A DNA stretch of 34,736 nt from CAYMPW01 sp964558505 (GCA_964558505.1 CAZLEI010000014.1:1-34736), one strand, 5' to 3'. Numbered from the stretch's first letter, positions 16,133 through 24,834 are shown. The notes: a model not told the origin generated them from the sequence alone. A program made the numbers and translations.

Positions 16133-17344
16133 ATGGGATTCTTCGACAGATTTAAGAAAAACAAGGGCGAGAAAACAGAAACAAAGGTCGAGAAGGCCGA
16201 GGCCAAGAAGCCCGCCGCAACCCCCAGGGCAGCAGCGGCTTCCGCGGCACCTTCCGATGTCGGCGTGCCCGTGGCGGACCTCGGGGCCCTGTTGCCCGGC
16301 GCCCCTCCCGGAGGCAAGATAAAGCTCGCTCTCTACTGGGTCGCCGGATGCGGAGGCTGCGATGTCTCCATCCTCGACACTGACGAGAGGGTGCTGACAA
16401 TCGGAGACATGGCAGAGATCGTCATGTGGCCGGTCGCAGCGGACGGAAAAGAGAAAGACATAGCCGCGATGGCGGACAAGGAGATCACGGTCGCTCTGAT
16501 CAACGGAGCAGTCAGGAACTCCGAAAACGAGCACATGGCGAAACTGCTGAGGCAGAAATCCCTCCTGGTCGTGTCCTACGGAACATGCGCATGCTTCGGA
16601 GGAACCCCCGCGCTGGCCAACCTGATTGGCGGAGGATCCAAAGAGCTCTTGGACTACGTCTACACGAAGACGCCGACCTCTGCGAACTTCCAGCAGGAGT
16701 GCGGACACGCATCTGCACCTGTGGTACCCCAGACCAGCTACCAGGCACCCGAAGGCGAGCTCACGCTCCCTGTGATCTACGACACGGTCAAGAGCCTGGA
16801 CCAGGTCATCGATGTGGATTACTACATACCCGGATGCCCCCCTCAGCTCGCATCCATCACGCAGCTCTTGAAAGCGGTCGTCGACTTCGCATACAACGGA
16901 GCCGCACTGCCTCCCAAGGGCACGATGGTCGGAGTGACGCAGAAGACCCTCTGCGAGGAGTGCCCCAGGCACAAGGAGAACAGAAGGATCACCAAGATCT
17001 ACGAACCCCACGAGGTCGATATCGACCCAGACCTCTGCCTGATGGATCAGGGCATACTCTGCCTCGGTCCCGCAACGGTCGGAGGCTGCGACGCCAAATG
17101 CACCAAGGTAGGACAGCCCTGCCGCGGATGCTACGGCCCAACCGACGCAGTTCAGGAGCAGGGAGCCAGCATGTTTACCGCGGTGGCATCCCTCTTCCCT
17201 GTCCTCGACGAGGACGCGACCTGCGGAGAGGAAAAAATCGAGGACATAATGAGCTCCGTGAAGGACCCTCTGGGATACTTCTACGCATTCACGATGTCCA
17301 AGGCCCTGATCAAGAAGAAGGTCACCGAGAAAGGAGGTCAGTGA
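16133..17344 (+). CDS. mvhG: F420-non-reducing hydrogenase small subunit MvhG with N-terminal extension
   Basis: A 403-residue small subunit of the cytoplasmic [NiFe] hydrogenase, which carries three iron-sulfur clusters from the active site to MvhD. The proximal-cluster motif GCGGCD (C73, C76) is followed by YGTCACFGGTPALAN and PGCPP. A cysteine-rich C-terminal half (CEECPRH, GGCDAKC, CRGCYGP) holds the other cluster ligands. The usual MvhG sequence begins at about residue 62 (KIKLALYW). Residues 8-40 are an extra Lys/Glu- then Ala/Pro-rich tail, not a Tat signal. ATG 16133 has GGAGGT upstream and abuts the mvhD stop. Confidence 0.95.
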   Translation: MGFFDRFKKNKGEKTETKVEKAEAKKPAATPRAAAASAAPSDVGVPVADLGALLPGAPPGGKIKLALYWVAGCGGCDVSILDTDERVLTIGDMAEIVMWPVAADGKEKDIAAMADKEITVALINGAVRNSENEHMAKLLRQKSLLVVSYGTCACFGGTPALANLIGGGSKELLDYVYTKTPTSANFQQECGHASAPVVPQTSYQAPEGELTLPVIYDTVKSLDQVIDVDYYIPGCPPQLASITQLLKAVVDFAYNGAALPPKGTMVGVTQKTLCEECPRHKENRRITKIYEPHEVDIDPDLCLMDQGILCLGPATVGGCDAKCTKVGQPCRGCYGPTDAVQEQGASMFTAVASLFPVLDEDATCGEEKIEDIMSSVKDPLGYFYAFTMSKALIKKKVTEKGGQ

Positions 17345-17345
17345 A

Positions 17346-18872
17346 ATGGCCGGACCTATAATATGGGATGAGAAACACAAAGTTGACACGAACCGTGTCG
17401 AGATCGACCCGATCACCCGTCTGGAAGGACACGGAAAGATCGAGATCTTCCTCGACAAGGACGGAAACGCGGAGAGAGCATACTGGCAGGTTCCCGAGGT
17501 AAGGGGATTCGAGAGGTTCTGCATCGGAAGGAGAGTCACCGAGCTGAACCAGATCACCGCCAGGCTTTGCGGTGTATGCCCCGGTGCACACCACCTCGCA
17601 TCCACGAAAGCGATCGATGAGTGCTACCACACGAAGCCCACGGAGACAGCGTTCCGCCTGAGGGACCTGTTCTACAGTGCGCACTTCGTGCACAGCCACA
17701 TCGCCCACTTCTACGCCCTCGCATCGCCCGACTTCGTCCTGGGACCTGCCTCACCCGCAGCGAACAGGAACGTCCTCGGCGTCGTCGGCGCAGTCGGACT
17801 CGAGCTCGGCGGAGCGGTCCTCAAAGCCCGCAGCCAGGCCCAGAAGATCCAGGCGATCATCGGCGGAAAGGCAACGCACCCGGTCATGGGAGTCCCCGGC
17901 GGAGTATCCACTGCTATCAACAAGGAGCAGCAGGCGGAGATCCTCGGCTACGGTGAGAACCTCGTCGAGTTCGCGAAGACCTCCCTCCAGGTGTTCAGGG
18001 ACGTCGTCCTGGCCAACAAGGAGTACGTGGACATCATCGCCAACCCCGATCTGTACTACCACGAGACCTACTACATGGGAATGGTCAACGACAAGAAGGG
18101 CAAGAACCTCCTCGAGTTCCACGACGGACCCATCAGGGTCGTCGATCAGAAGGGAGCGGAGAAGTACAAGTACGACTACAGGGACTACCTCGACTACGTG
18201 TCCGAGGCCGCAGAGCCCTGGTCATACGAGAAGTTCCCCTACCTCAGAAAGATCGGGTACAAGGGACTCGTCGACGGGCCCGAGAGCGGTCTCTACCGCG
18301 CCACGCCCCTGTCCAGGCTCAACGCGTGCGACAGCATATCCACGCCCATCGCACAGGCAGCGCTCGAAGAGTACCGCGGAACCTTCAAGGACCTCGGCGT
18401 CACCGGCCCTGTCCACAACACGCTCGCGACCCACTGGGCAAGGATCATCGAGATGGTCTTCGCCGCAGAGAGGGTTGTCGAGAATGCACAGGACAAGGAC
18501 CTGACGAACAGCGACATCAAGCAGAAGGGCATCTCTCCCGGCGGAAGGGGAGTCGGTTGCGTCGAAGCCCCCAGGGGAACTCTGACGCACGACTACACCT
18601 GCGACGAGGACGGAATAGTCACCGCATGCAATCTTGTCGTCGGAACGACCAACAACAACGGACCCATCAACATGGACGTCTGTAAGGTCGCCAAGGCCCT
18701 GATCAAGAACTACGAGGTCTCCCCCGGACTCTTGAACATGGTCGAGATGGCATTCAGGGCATACGACCCGTGCAACTCCTGTGCAACGCACAGCCTGCCC
18801 GGTCAGATGCCTCTGACAGCTGTGATCAGGAACTGCGACGGTACCGTTTACGACACCGTCAGCCGCAACTAA
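17346..18872 (+). CDS. mvhA: F420-non-reducing hydrogenase large subunit MvhA
   Basis: A 508-residue catalytic subunit that splits H2 at the NiFe centre. The nickel ligands are C75 and C78 in RLCGVCPGAHH and C476 and C479 in DPCNSCATH, all cysteine, so this is not a selenocysteine enzyme. After H482, the expected maturation cleavage point, a 26-residue C-terminal tail remains (SLPGQMPL to the end), which a hydrogenase-specific endopeptidase would remove. That peptidase is not encoded in this window. ATG 17346 follows the mvhG stop by one base, with GGAGGT upstream. The operon ends in a strong hairpin. Confidence 0.97.
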   Translation: MAGPIIWDEKHKVDTNRVEIDPITRLEGHGKIEIFLDKDGNAERAYWQVPEVRGFERFCIGRRVTELNQITARLCGVCPGAHHLASTKAIDECYHTKPTETAFRLRDLFYSAHFVHSHIAHFYALASPDFVLGPASPAANRNVLGVVGAVGLELGGAVLKARSQAQKIQAIIGGKATHPVMGVPGGVSTAINKEQQAEILGYGENLVEFAKTSLQVFRDVVLANKEYVDIIANPDLYYHETYYMGMVNDKKGKNLLEFHDGPIRVVDQKGAEKYKYDYRDYLDYVSEAAEPWSYEKFPYLRKIGYKGLVDGPESGLYRATPLSRLNACDSISTPIAQAALEEYRGTFKDLGVTGPVHNTLATHWARIIEMVFAAERVVENAQDKDLTNSDIKQKGISPGGRGVGCVEAPRGTLTHDYTCDEDGIVTACNLVVGTTNNNGPINMDVCKVAKALIKNYEVSPGLLNMVEMAFRAYDPCNSCATHSLPGQMPLTAVIRNCDGTVYDTVSRN

Positions 18873-18881
18873 ACAATCTTT

Positions 18882-18901
18882 ATGGGGGAGCAATCCCCCA
18901 T
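18882..18901 (+). terminator. Hairpin plus T-rich tract after mvhA
   Basis: An 8-bp perfect stem (ATGGGGGA at 18882-18889 with TCCCCCAT at 18894-18901) closes a GCAA tetraloop of the stable GNRA class ten bases after the mvhA stop. The T-rich TTTTTCTTTT follows at about 18909-18919. Archaeal termination depends mainly on the T-rich tract; the hairpin may also protect the mRNA 3' end. It separates the hdr-mvh operon from the convergent phosphoesterase gene. Confidence 0.7.
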
Positions 18902-18934
18902 TCCCTTACTTTTTCTTTTGAGATATCGCAGGCA

Positions 18935-19705
18935 TCAGCGTTTGTAACGGCTGTAATCCTTCCCCTTGACCATGAGGTCGGCACGTCTCCCCAGGTCAAC
19001 TCCGTCTAGAAGGTATATCCTGGCATTATCCAGGTCCAACGATCCGCTGTTCAGGATGGGACCCAGCAGTCCTTCGCCGATGACGTTGACGGGGGACCCG
19101 CCCAGCATGCGGTTGAATGCAGGTATCACGATGAAACGCTCCGGCAGTGAAAGATACCTCTCGTTGCTCTCTACGAGGAAGGATCCCCTGAGCCAGCAAG
19201 GCTCGGTCGTGCGTCTGCCGACGCCGTCGCAGAACATGACCGAAGGATGGTTGTGTGCCATCACGAGGGTGTTCGAGGACATGACCTTCTCCGAAGGCCA
19301 GGTGTGCCCGTGGGCGAATCCGATGCCGTCGAGCTCCATGCCGTCGGCAGGCATGATGCGGGTGCGCGGAGGCAGGAATTCCTCTATGTTCGTATCATGA
19401 TTGCCGCGAACGACATTGACGACATCGAAATGCTCGAGGAGCTTTTCGAAGAACTCGGGTATCTCACGATATTCTTGTTTCGACGAACCGGGAACGCTGT
19501 CCTTGACGTCGCCGAGGACGATGAGCCTATTGCAATCCCCAGCGGCGGCCATGATGGAGTCCAACATGTCCCAGGTGTGGGAAACGATGTTGAATCCCTT
19601 GTTACGCAGATGGGTCTCCACGCCGATGTGGAGATCACCGATGACAAGCGAATCGCCGACCCTGAGCGCGGGCGATCCATGGACCGGTTGGATGTCCGGT
19701 ATCAT
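18935..19705 (-). CDS. Calcineurin-like phosphoesterase (COG1407-type)
   Basis: A 256-residue metal-dependent phosphoesterase. The dinuclear metal motifs appear in order: GDLHIG (D-x-H), GDVKD (GDxxD), RGNHD (GNHD), then histidines in AHGHTWP and AHNHP. The rest of the protein (FIVIPAFNRMLGGSPVN) matches the archaeal ICC-like group of COG1407, whose substrate is not established. The ATG at 19705 overlaps the stop of the NAD(P)HX repair gene by four bases (ATGA), so the two are coupled. The frame upstream to 19825 is shadow. Confidence 0.88.
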   Translation of the reverse strand: MIPDIQPVHGSPALRVGDSLVIGDLHIGVETHLRNKGFNIVSHTWDMLDSIMAAAGDCNRLIVLGDVKDSVPGSSKQEYREIPEFFEKLLEHFDVVNVVRGNHDTNIEEFLPPRTRIMPADGMELDGIGFAHGHTWPSEKVMSSNTLVMAHNHPSVMFCDGVGRRTTEPCWLRGSFLVESNERYLSLPERFIVIPAFNRMLGGSPVNVIGEGLLGPILNSGSLDLDNARIYLLDGVDLGRRADLMVKGKDYSRYKR

Positions 19706-21096
19706 CTGAGACCTTCTGCCAGGACAGACGGGATCATTTCGATCACATCCGTGGCCATGAGGCCGTAGGATCTGGTTTTGAATGCAGCTTCTCCTGCCTT
19801 TCCGCAGATGTATGCACCCAGGCATGCAGCGTCAAATGCCCGCATCCCTTTGGACATGAGGCCGGCAACTGCACCGGCCAGCACATCGCCGGTCCCTCCG
19901 CAGGTCATGCCCGGGGTTCCAGTATCGTTGAACCTGGTGCGGGAACCATCGGTTATCACATCCACATGGCCTTTCAAAAGGACAATGGCCCCCATGGCAG
20001 ACGCGATGGCCGCGGCATCTGCAGAAGGATCCGTCAACGGATGTCCCAGTAATCTTTCGGCTTCTTTGCGGTGAGGTGTCAGAACGACGTCTCCGTTGAA
20101 TTTCATGCCCGCGACCGCAGTGATCGCATCGGCGTCGATGACCATGCCCCCGCGTCTTTCAGAAACGATCGATCTGACAGACTCCAATGTTCTGGGATCT
20201 GTACCCAGTCCGGGGCCGATGAGCATCGTTCCATCGGCAGCCGCATCTTTGACAGCCGCTATGGAATCTCCGGAGAGTACGTCTCCGGCGAGCTTGAGCA
20301 TGGTGAATGCGGGGCACATGGATGCTATGATGTCATGGCTGGATTCCGGTGTGGCTATCTTCGCGAGATCCGCCCCGACCCTCATGGCGGCCATTGCGGA
20401 TAATGCGGGCGCACCGGTGTACGGGCCGCCTCCGACGACGAGCACCTTTCCATTATCTCCCTTGTGGCTGTCGATCTCTGGTATGGGGTACCTGAGCATA
20501 TCGCCGGGGCCGATGAGATCACATGCCCTTTCTGGGATCCCGATATCAGTCACGACGATAATCCCGCAGTTATCTGGGGACATGCCCTCTTTCAGATCAT
20601 GGAACGTCACCGTCATGTCGGGGCGTATGGCTTTTTCGGTTCCGATGCCGGTGGGGATATCAGCGGAAAGGATGAAACCTCTGAATCCATGCATCCTGTC
20701 TATGAAGTCTGAATATGGTTGTTTGACCGTCCCGGATGATCCGGTGCCCAATGCACAATCGATGACGGTCGGGTAATCTTCTATTCTGCAATCGGCGAAT
20801 TGGATGATCGGGCACTTGACCTTTGACAGCCAGTACCTGGAGGCCGCAGTGCGGATGGATGTTGCAGGTTTCAGAAGGGCGATGGTGACATCCCGGTCTG
20901 TCAGACAAGCTGCAGCTGCGAAACCGTCACCGCCGTTATTCCCTGTTCCGCATACTATCAGGATGCGCCCTTCGCGGCGGAGATCTGAAACAACATGTGC
21001 CAGCTGTGCCCCGGCATTGCCCATCAGCTCGATAACATCGATACCGAGGGCTTCCGAGTTCGCATCAAGCACCCTGGACTCCAGAGCAGTGAGCAT
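19702..21096 (-). CDS. nnr: Bifunctional NAD(P)H-hydrate epimerase / ADP-dependent dehydratase
   Basis: A 464-residue fused repair enzyme that converts damaged NAD(P)H hydrate back to NAD(P)H. The N-terminal YjeF_N epimerase domain (about 1-200) shows GTGNNGGDG at 50-58 and IDCALGTGSSG. The C-terminal dehydratase domain (about 215-464), ribokinase-like, shows KVLVVGGGPYTGAPALSA, LIGPGLGT, LTPHRKEAERLLG, LKGHVDVI and TPGMTCGGTGDVLAG, the last being the nucleotide-binding end motif. ATG 21096 is 11 bases after the srp19 stop and has GGTGATC just upstream. Confidence 0.95.
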   Translation of the reverse strand: MLTALESRVLDANSEALGIDVIELMGNAGAQLAHVVSDLRREGRILIVCGTGNNGGDGFAAAACLTDRDVTIALLKPATSIRTAASRYWLSKVKCPIIQFADCRIEDYPTVIDCALGTGSSGTVKQPYSDFIDRMHGFRGFILSADIPTGIGTEKAIRPDMTVTFHDLKEGMSPDNCGIIVVTDIGIPERACDLIGPGDMLRYPIPEIDSHKGDNGKVLVVGGGPYTGAPALSAMAAMRVGADLAKIATPESSHDIIASMCPAFTMLKLAGDVLSGDSIAAVKDAAADGTMLIGPGLGTDPRTLESVRSIVSERRGGMVIDADAITAVAGMKFNGDVVLTPHRKEAERLLGHPLTDPSADAAAIASAMGAIVLLKGHVDVITDGSRTRFNDTGTPGMTCGGTGDVLAGAVAGLMSKGMRAFDAACLGAYICGKAGEAAFKTRSYGLMATDVIEMIPSVLAEGLR

Positions 21097-21107
21097 AAGA
21101 TCACCGT

Positions 21108-21404
21108 TCAGCGGCCCTGGTTCTTGACTAAGATCCTTCCGATCTCGTAGATGAGTTCGGTTTTGGAGAGTTTCCCTCTCTCTACGCGCACACATCCGCG
21201 CTTGGCTGCCCAATTCCCGGGGTATGCCTTTTCCTCGAAGATCTTGTATTCCAGATCCTGGATCATGGCTCCTTTGGCGATGATGTCGAGTTGTGGGTTC
21301 TTTACGCATAATTCGAGCGGAGCCTTGCGTCCTTGGGCGCGAGAACGACCAGAGTCGAAGTATTCCGGCCATAGTACAATGGCAGTATCATCATCGTATG
21401 TCAT
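21108..21404 (-). CDS. srp19: Signal recognition particle 19 kDa protein
   Basis: A 98-residue RNA-binding protein that helps assemble SRP54 on the archaeal 7S RNA. Diagnostic segments are VLWPEYFDSGRSRAQGRK near the start and YPGNWAAKRGCVRVE toward the end. It is the first gene of an apparent operon with nnr and the phosphoesterase. The 7S RNA gene is not in the window. Confidence 0.95.
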   Translation of the reverse strand: MTYDDDTAIVLWPEYFDSGRSRAQGRKAPLELCVKNPQLDIIAKGAMIQDLEYKIFEEKAYPGNWAAKRGCVRVERGKLSKTELIYEIGRILVKNQGR

Positions 21405-21431
21405 GGTATCAAAAGGGTATGAAAGTAAAGG

Positions 21432-21444
21432 GTTTAATTATTTA
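21432..21444 (-). promoter_or_regulatory. Probable TATA box of srp19 operon
   Basis: On the minus strand AAATAATTAAACC lies about 28-40 bases before the srp19 ATG, at a suitable place for a TATA box giving a very short leader. It also lies just downstream of the rps8e stop codon. Confidence 0.4.
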
Positions 21445-21466
21445 GTGTCAGGGCCGAGTGAGAAGA

Positions 21467-21844
21467 TCACTCGAGGACAGCGTTAATGGCACCGTCTTGT
21501 CCAGGCCTTGACGTAACTATTGCGAGTCCGAGATCGGTCTTGATCTTCGCACCCTTGTTGATGATGTTACGCTGGACGTAGTTGGGGTCGGCGGGGTTGA
21601 CCTCGACATTGAGGATCTTTGCCCTTTTGACAGTGTTGGTGCTCGGGTCGACGACATTCGCGTAGTCTGCGGTGAGCATACCGATTTTGACATTTCCACC
21701 GCATCCGCGGTACTGCTTCAGGGTCTCAGCACCGATCTTGGTGAACTGTTTCTCCCTGCTGATTTCGAATTTCCTCTTTCCCCTGGAAGAGACGAGCCTG
21801 CCTCCAGTGGGTTTTTTGCCAGATTTGCCCTGCCAAAGTGCCAT
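21467..21844 (-). CDS. rps8e: Small ribosomal subunit protein eS8
   Basis: A 125-residue archaeal/eukaryotic-type ribosomal protein. The N-terminus MALWQGKSGKKPTGGRLVS and the following RGKRKFEISRE are characteristic, as is NPADPNYVQRNIINKGAKI near the end. The frame is open to 21889, but ATG 21844 starts at the family start. A TATA element (21874-21881) lies about 30 bases upstream. Confidence 0.96.
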   Translation of the reverse strand: MALWQGKSGKKPTGGRLVSSRGKRKFEISREKQFTKIGAETLKQYRGCGGNVKIGMLTADYANVVDPSTNTVKRAKILNVEVNPADPNYVQRNIINKGAKIKTDLGLAIVTSRPGQDGAINAVLE

Positions 21845-21873
21845 TTTAATCAGTCCCACTAAACATGGTTCCC

Positions 21874-21881
21874 TATATAAA
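21874..21881 (-). promoter_or_regulatory. TATA box of rps8e
   Basis: GGTTTATATAGGG on the minus strand is a near-consensus archaeal TATA box about 30-37 bases before the rps8e ATG. Confidence 0.5.
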
Positions 21882-21897
21882 CCTTTCAATCGGGAGA

Positions 21898-22542
21898 TTA
21901 GACATCTAGAGGACCGAACAGCTGTGCTGTTGCCTTGCCGTCTTCTATGGTGACAAGTGCGAATCTCCCTTCTTTGGCCGGTCCCGGATTCACGAACAGC
22001 GTGCCGTCGACGGTCTTGGCGCCGATCGCCTCATGGATATGTCCGGACACGGCGACCATGGGGCGGAATTCTTCCACTATTCTTTTTATCCCCGTGCTGC
22101 CGACATGCGCACCGGACGGGATCTCGTCAAGCATCCCATATGACGGGGCATGTGTCATCAGGACCATGCCTTGCTTGGATATCGGCAGCAGCAGACCATA
22201 CAGGTCATTCTCAGACAATTCGAAAGGCGTATCGAATATCGTCGGGTTCGATCCGCCGCATCCTGCTATGTAGATGCCGCCGACAGTGGCGGATCTCCCA
22301 TGCATATCGTGGGCGATATCTCCGACAGATTGTGGAAGATCCAACGGGTCGCAGTTCCCGGGGATCACGAACACTTCCGAATCTATGGCGGATATGATGT
22401 TCCTCGCGTCCTCCGATGTCCCGAAATCGGTGACGTCGCCCAGGAGCAGCACGCAATCCGGTTTGCGTTTGTGTATCTCATCATTGATCCATTGCAACGA
22501 AGAGAGTTTCTGGTGCAGGTCCGTGATCACTAGGAATTTCAT
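21898..22542 (-). CDS. Metallophosphoesterase (COG2129/YfcE-like)
   Basis: A 214-residue calcineurin-like phosphoesterase, distinct from the one at 18935. The metal-binding series is ITDLH (D-x-H), LLGDVTD (GDxxD), PGNCD, MTHAPSYG and VSGHIHE (GHxH), followed by FVNPGPAKEGRFA. The GNCD form in place of GNHD and the short length put it with the small predicted phosphoesterases related to Icc/YfcE. The biological substrate is not known. It stands alone between rps8e and the tRNA-Ser gene. Confidence 0.87.
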   Translation of the reverse strand: MKFLVITDLHQKLSSLQWINDEIHKRKPDCVLLLGDVTDFGTSEDARNIISAIDSEVFVIPGNCDPLDLPQSVGDIAHDMHGRSATVGGIYIAGCGGSNPTIFDTPFELSENDLYGLLLPISKQGMVLMTHAPSYGMLDEIPSGAHVGSTGIKRIVEEFRPMVAVSGHIHEAIGAKTVDGTLFVNPGPAKEGRFALVTIEDGKATAQLFGPLDV

Positions 22543-22581
22543 AGACCGTCGATATGTTGCTGATTACTTAACAATATCCAA

Positions 22582-22615
22582 GCATGCACACGTGCGTGTG
22601 TACGCGCACATATAT
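22582..22615. other. 34-nt alternating purine-pyrimidine tract
   Basis: Every step from 22582 to 22615 alternates purine and pyrimidine without a break, with many CA/TG and CG steps in the centre and TA steps at the end. Such runs can adopt left-handed Z-DNA under negative supercoiling. The tract lies in the 161-base gap between the 3' end of tRNA-Ser and the start of the metallophosphoesterase gene. Apart from this tract and the tRNA terminator, I see nothing else in the gap. Confidence 0.6.
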
Positions 22616-22695
22616 TATATGGGAATAAAGATAGGGAATGTTATCTTGCAGACCGGAGATGATACAATGGTCTGCGACCTGTCAGAATAGATAGG

Positions 22696-22702
22696 AAAAA
22701 AA
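22696..22702 (-). terminator. T7 terminator of tRNA-Ser
   Basis: Seven consecutive T residues on the minus strand begin one base after the tRNA discriminator, a typical archaeal oligo-T transcription terminator. Confidence 0.6.
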
Positions 22703-22703
22703 G

Positions 22704-22787
22704 CGTGGAGGGGGGGATTCGAACCCCCGGGTCCTTACGGACATTAGATTAGCAGTCTAACGCCTTACCAGGCTGGGCCACCCCCAC
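22704..22787 (-). tRNA. tRNA-Ser(GCU)
   Basis: An 84-base tRNA on the minus strand. The acceptor GTGGGGG pairs with CCTCCAC, the discriminator is G as usual for archaeal tRNA-Ser, and CCA is not encoded. The anticodon stem TTAGA/TCTAA closes the loop CTGCTAA, giving anticodon GCT for AGC/AGU serine codons. The long variable arm (TGTCCGTAAGGAC) is the class II mark of serine tRNA. The T arm contains GGTTCGAATCC. Confidence 0.96.
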
Positions 22788-22812
22788 ACCAAGACGGGAA
22801 AAGAGGTAGCTG

Positions 22813-22820
22813 TATAAAAT
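22813..22820 (-). promoter_or_regulatory. TATA box of tRNA-Ser
   Basis: ATTTTATA on the minus strand, about 26-33 bases upstream of the tRNA 5' end, fits an archaeal TATA box giving transcription at or just before the mature tRNA. Confidence 0.6.
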
Positions 22821-22855
22821 CCATTGGTTTCGACCATGGCCGCGGGCGGATGTGT

Positions 22856-23001
22856 AAAAGTCGCCAAAACGCCGGAAATACGCCAAAAACGCCGCAGATC
22901 CCCGTCATCGTCGTCAAAAGCCCCCGAAAAACACCAAATATGTGTGTTTGGGAGCAAAATTCCATAGAGTTTTATTGGAAGGTTCAACCATCCACCAAAA
23001 A
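22856..23001. repeat. Phased A-tract array (predicted bent DNA)
   Basis: A-tracts of 3-5 bases start at 22856, 22866, 22876, 22885, 22916, 22927, 22936, 22956 and 22997. The spacings are 10, 10, 9, 31, 11, 9, 20 and 41, all near whole multiples of the DNA helical repeat. Two imperfect direct repeats, CGCCAAAACGCCG and CGCCAAAAACGCCG (22862 and 22881), form part of the array. It lies between divergent tRNA-Ser and 16S promoters. Confidence 0.6.
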
Positions 23002-23054
23002 GGTTAAATAGAACGCTATGATAGAGGGGTTTAGCTCTGATAGCAGGGAACAAC

Positions 23055-23077
23055 AATGATGAAAATCATTATATACC
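23055..23077 (+). promoter_or_regulatory. 16S rRNA promoter with inverted repeat over the TATA box
   Basis: A TATA-like TTATATACC (23069-23077) is preceded by the perfect inverted repeat AATGAT-GAAA-ATCATT (23055-23070), whose right arm runs into the TATA element. Transcription would start near 23097-23100, giving a leader of about 240 bases before the mature 16S. Another TATA candidate lies about 65 bases upstream. Confidence 0.5.
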
Positions 23078-23197
23078 TCCCCGCTATACGAGGAAATGCG
23101 CGAGTCGGCGAGACCCCCCGAACAAGGGGGAAAATCGGACTGACTTGCAACATGGAGAATCAAGATCTCCGCCGAAAGGCGTGCCCTCTTGTATTCT

Positions 23198-23213
23198 GAC
23201 GTTCGATGCTACG
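23198..23213 (+). other. 5' strand of the pre-16S processing stem
   Basis: These 16 bases are the exact reverse complement of 24918-24933 downstream of the 16S gene. Pairing would loop out the whole 16S, the normal substrate for archaeal pre-rRNA processing at bulge-helix-bulge sites. I could not define the bulges with confidence. Confidence 0.85.
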
Positions 23214-23335
23214 AATGTTCTGTTAGACGGAACATTCGATTGAGTGAGCCGTCCTAATGGAACATACGGTGAAACATGGTAAACTGCCAGTTTCTATTTC
23301 ATCCATCATATGACGTTTAAAAAGTCAATTGATTT

Positions 23336-24806
<1,471 letters not shown>

Positions 24807-24810
24807 ACGC

Positions 24811-24834
24811 AGGGTGGGGCTCACGCCCCACCCT
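24811..24834 (+). other. Strong hairpin directly after 16S
   Basis: A perfect 10-bp GC-rich stem (24811-24820 with 24825-24834) closes the loop TCAC only four bases after the mature 16S end. A second hairpin, GGAAATTC/GAATTTCC with a six-base loop, follows at 24863-24884. Both lie inside the processing stem, so they are parts of the pre-rRNA trailer rather than clear terminators. Confidence 0.6.

Larger units (their letters stand above)
22788..23335 (+). promoter_or_regulatory. 16S rRNA upstream region and leader
   Basis: This 548-base gap has no supported protein gene. In order it holds the minus-strand TATA box of tRNA-Ser (22813-22820, about 26 bases from the tRNA), a series of helically phased A-tracts (22856-23001), two candidate plus-strand TATA boxes for the rRNA (GGTTAAATAG at 23003-23012 and TTATATACC at 23069-23077), the 5' half of the pre-16S processing stem (23198-23213), a 9-bp hairpin (23212-23220 with 23230-23238), and a small hairpin just before the mature 5' end (AGTCAA/TTGACT). 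Confidence 0.65.

Noticed and set aside
15878..17605. A 575-codon open frame on the minus strand
   Set aside because: It lies opposite mvhD, mvhG and mvhA, whose motifs are unmistakable. The antisense frame is open only because of codon bias, and its translation resembles no family.
22619..22690. Possible 23-residue small protein on the plus strand
   Set aside because: It has no ribosome-binding site or TATA box at a suitable distance and cannot be separated from chance.
22757..23056. A 99-codon open frame on the minus strand between tRNA-Ser and 16S
   Set aside because: It overlaps the tRNA-Ser gene and its promoter and has no recognisable protein features.
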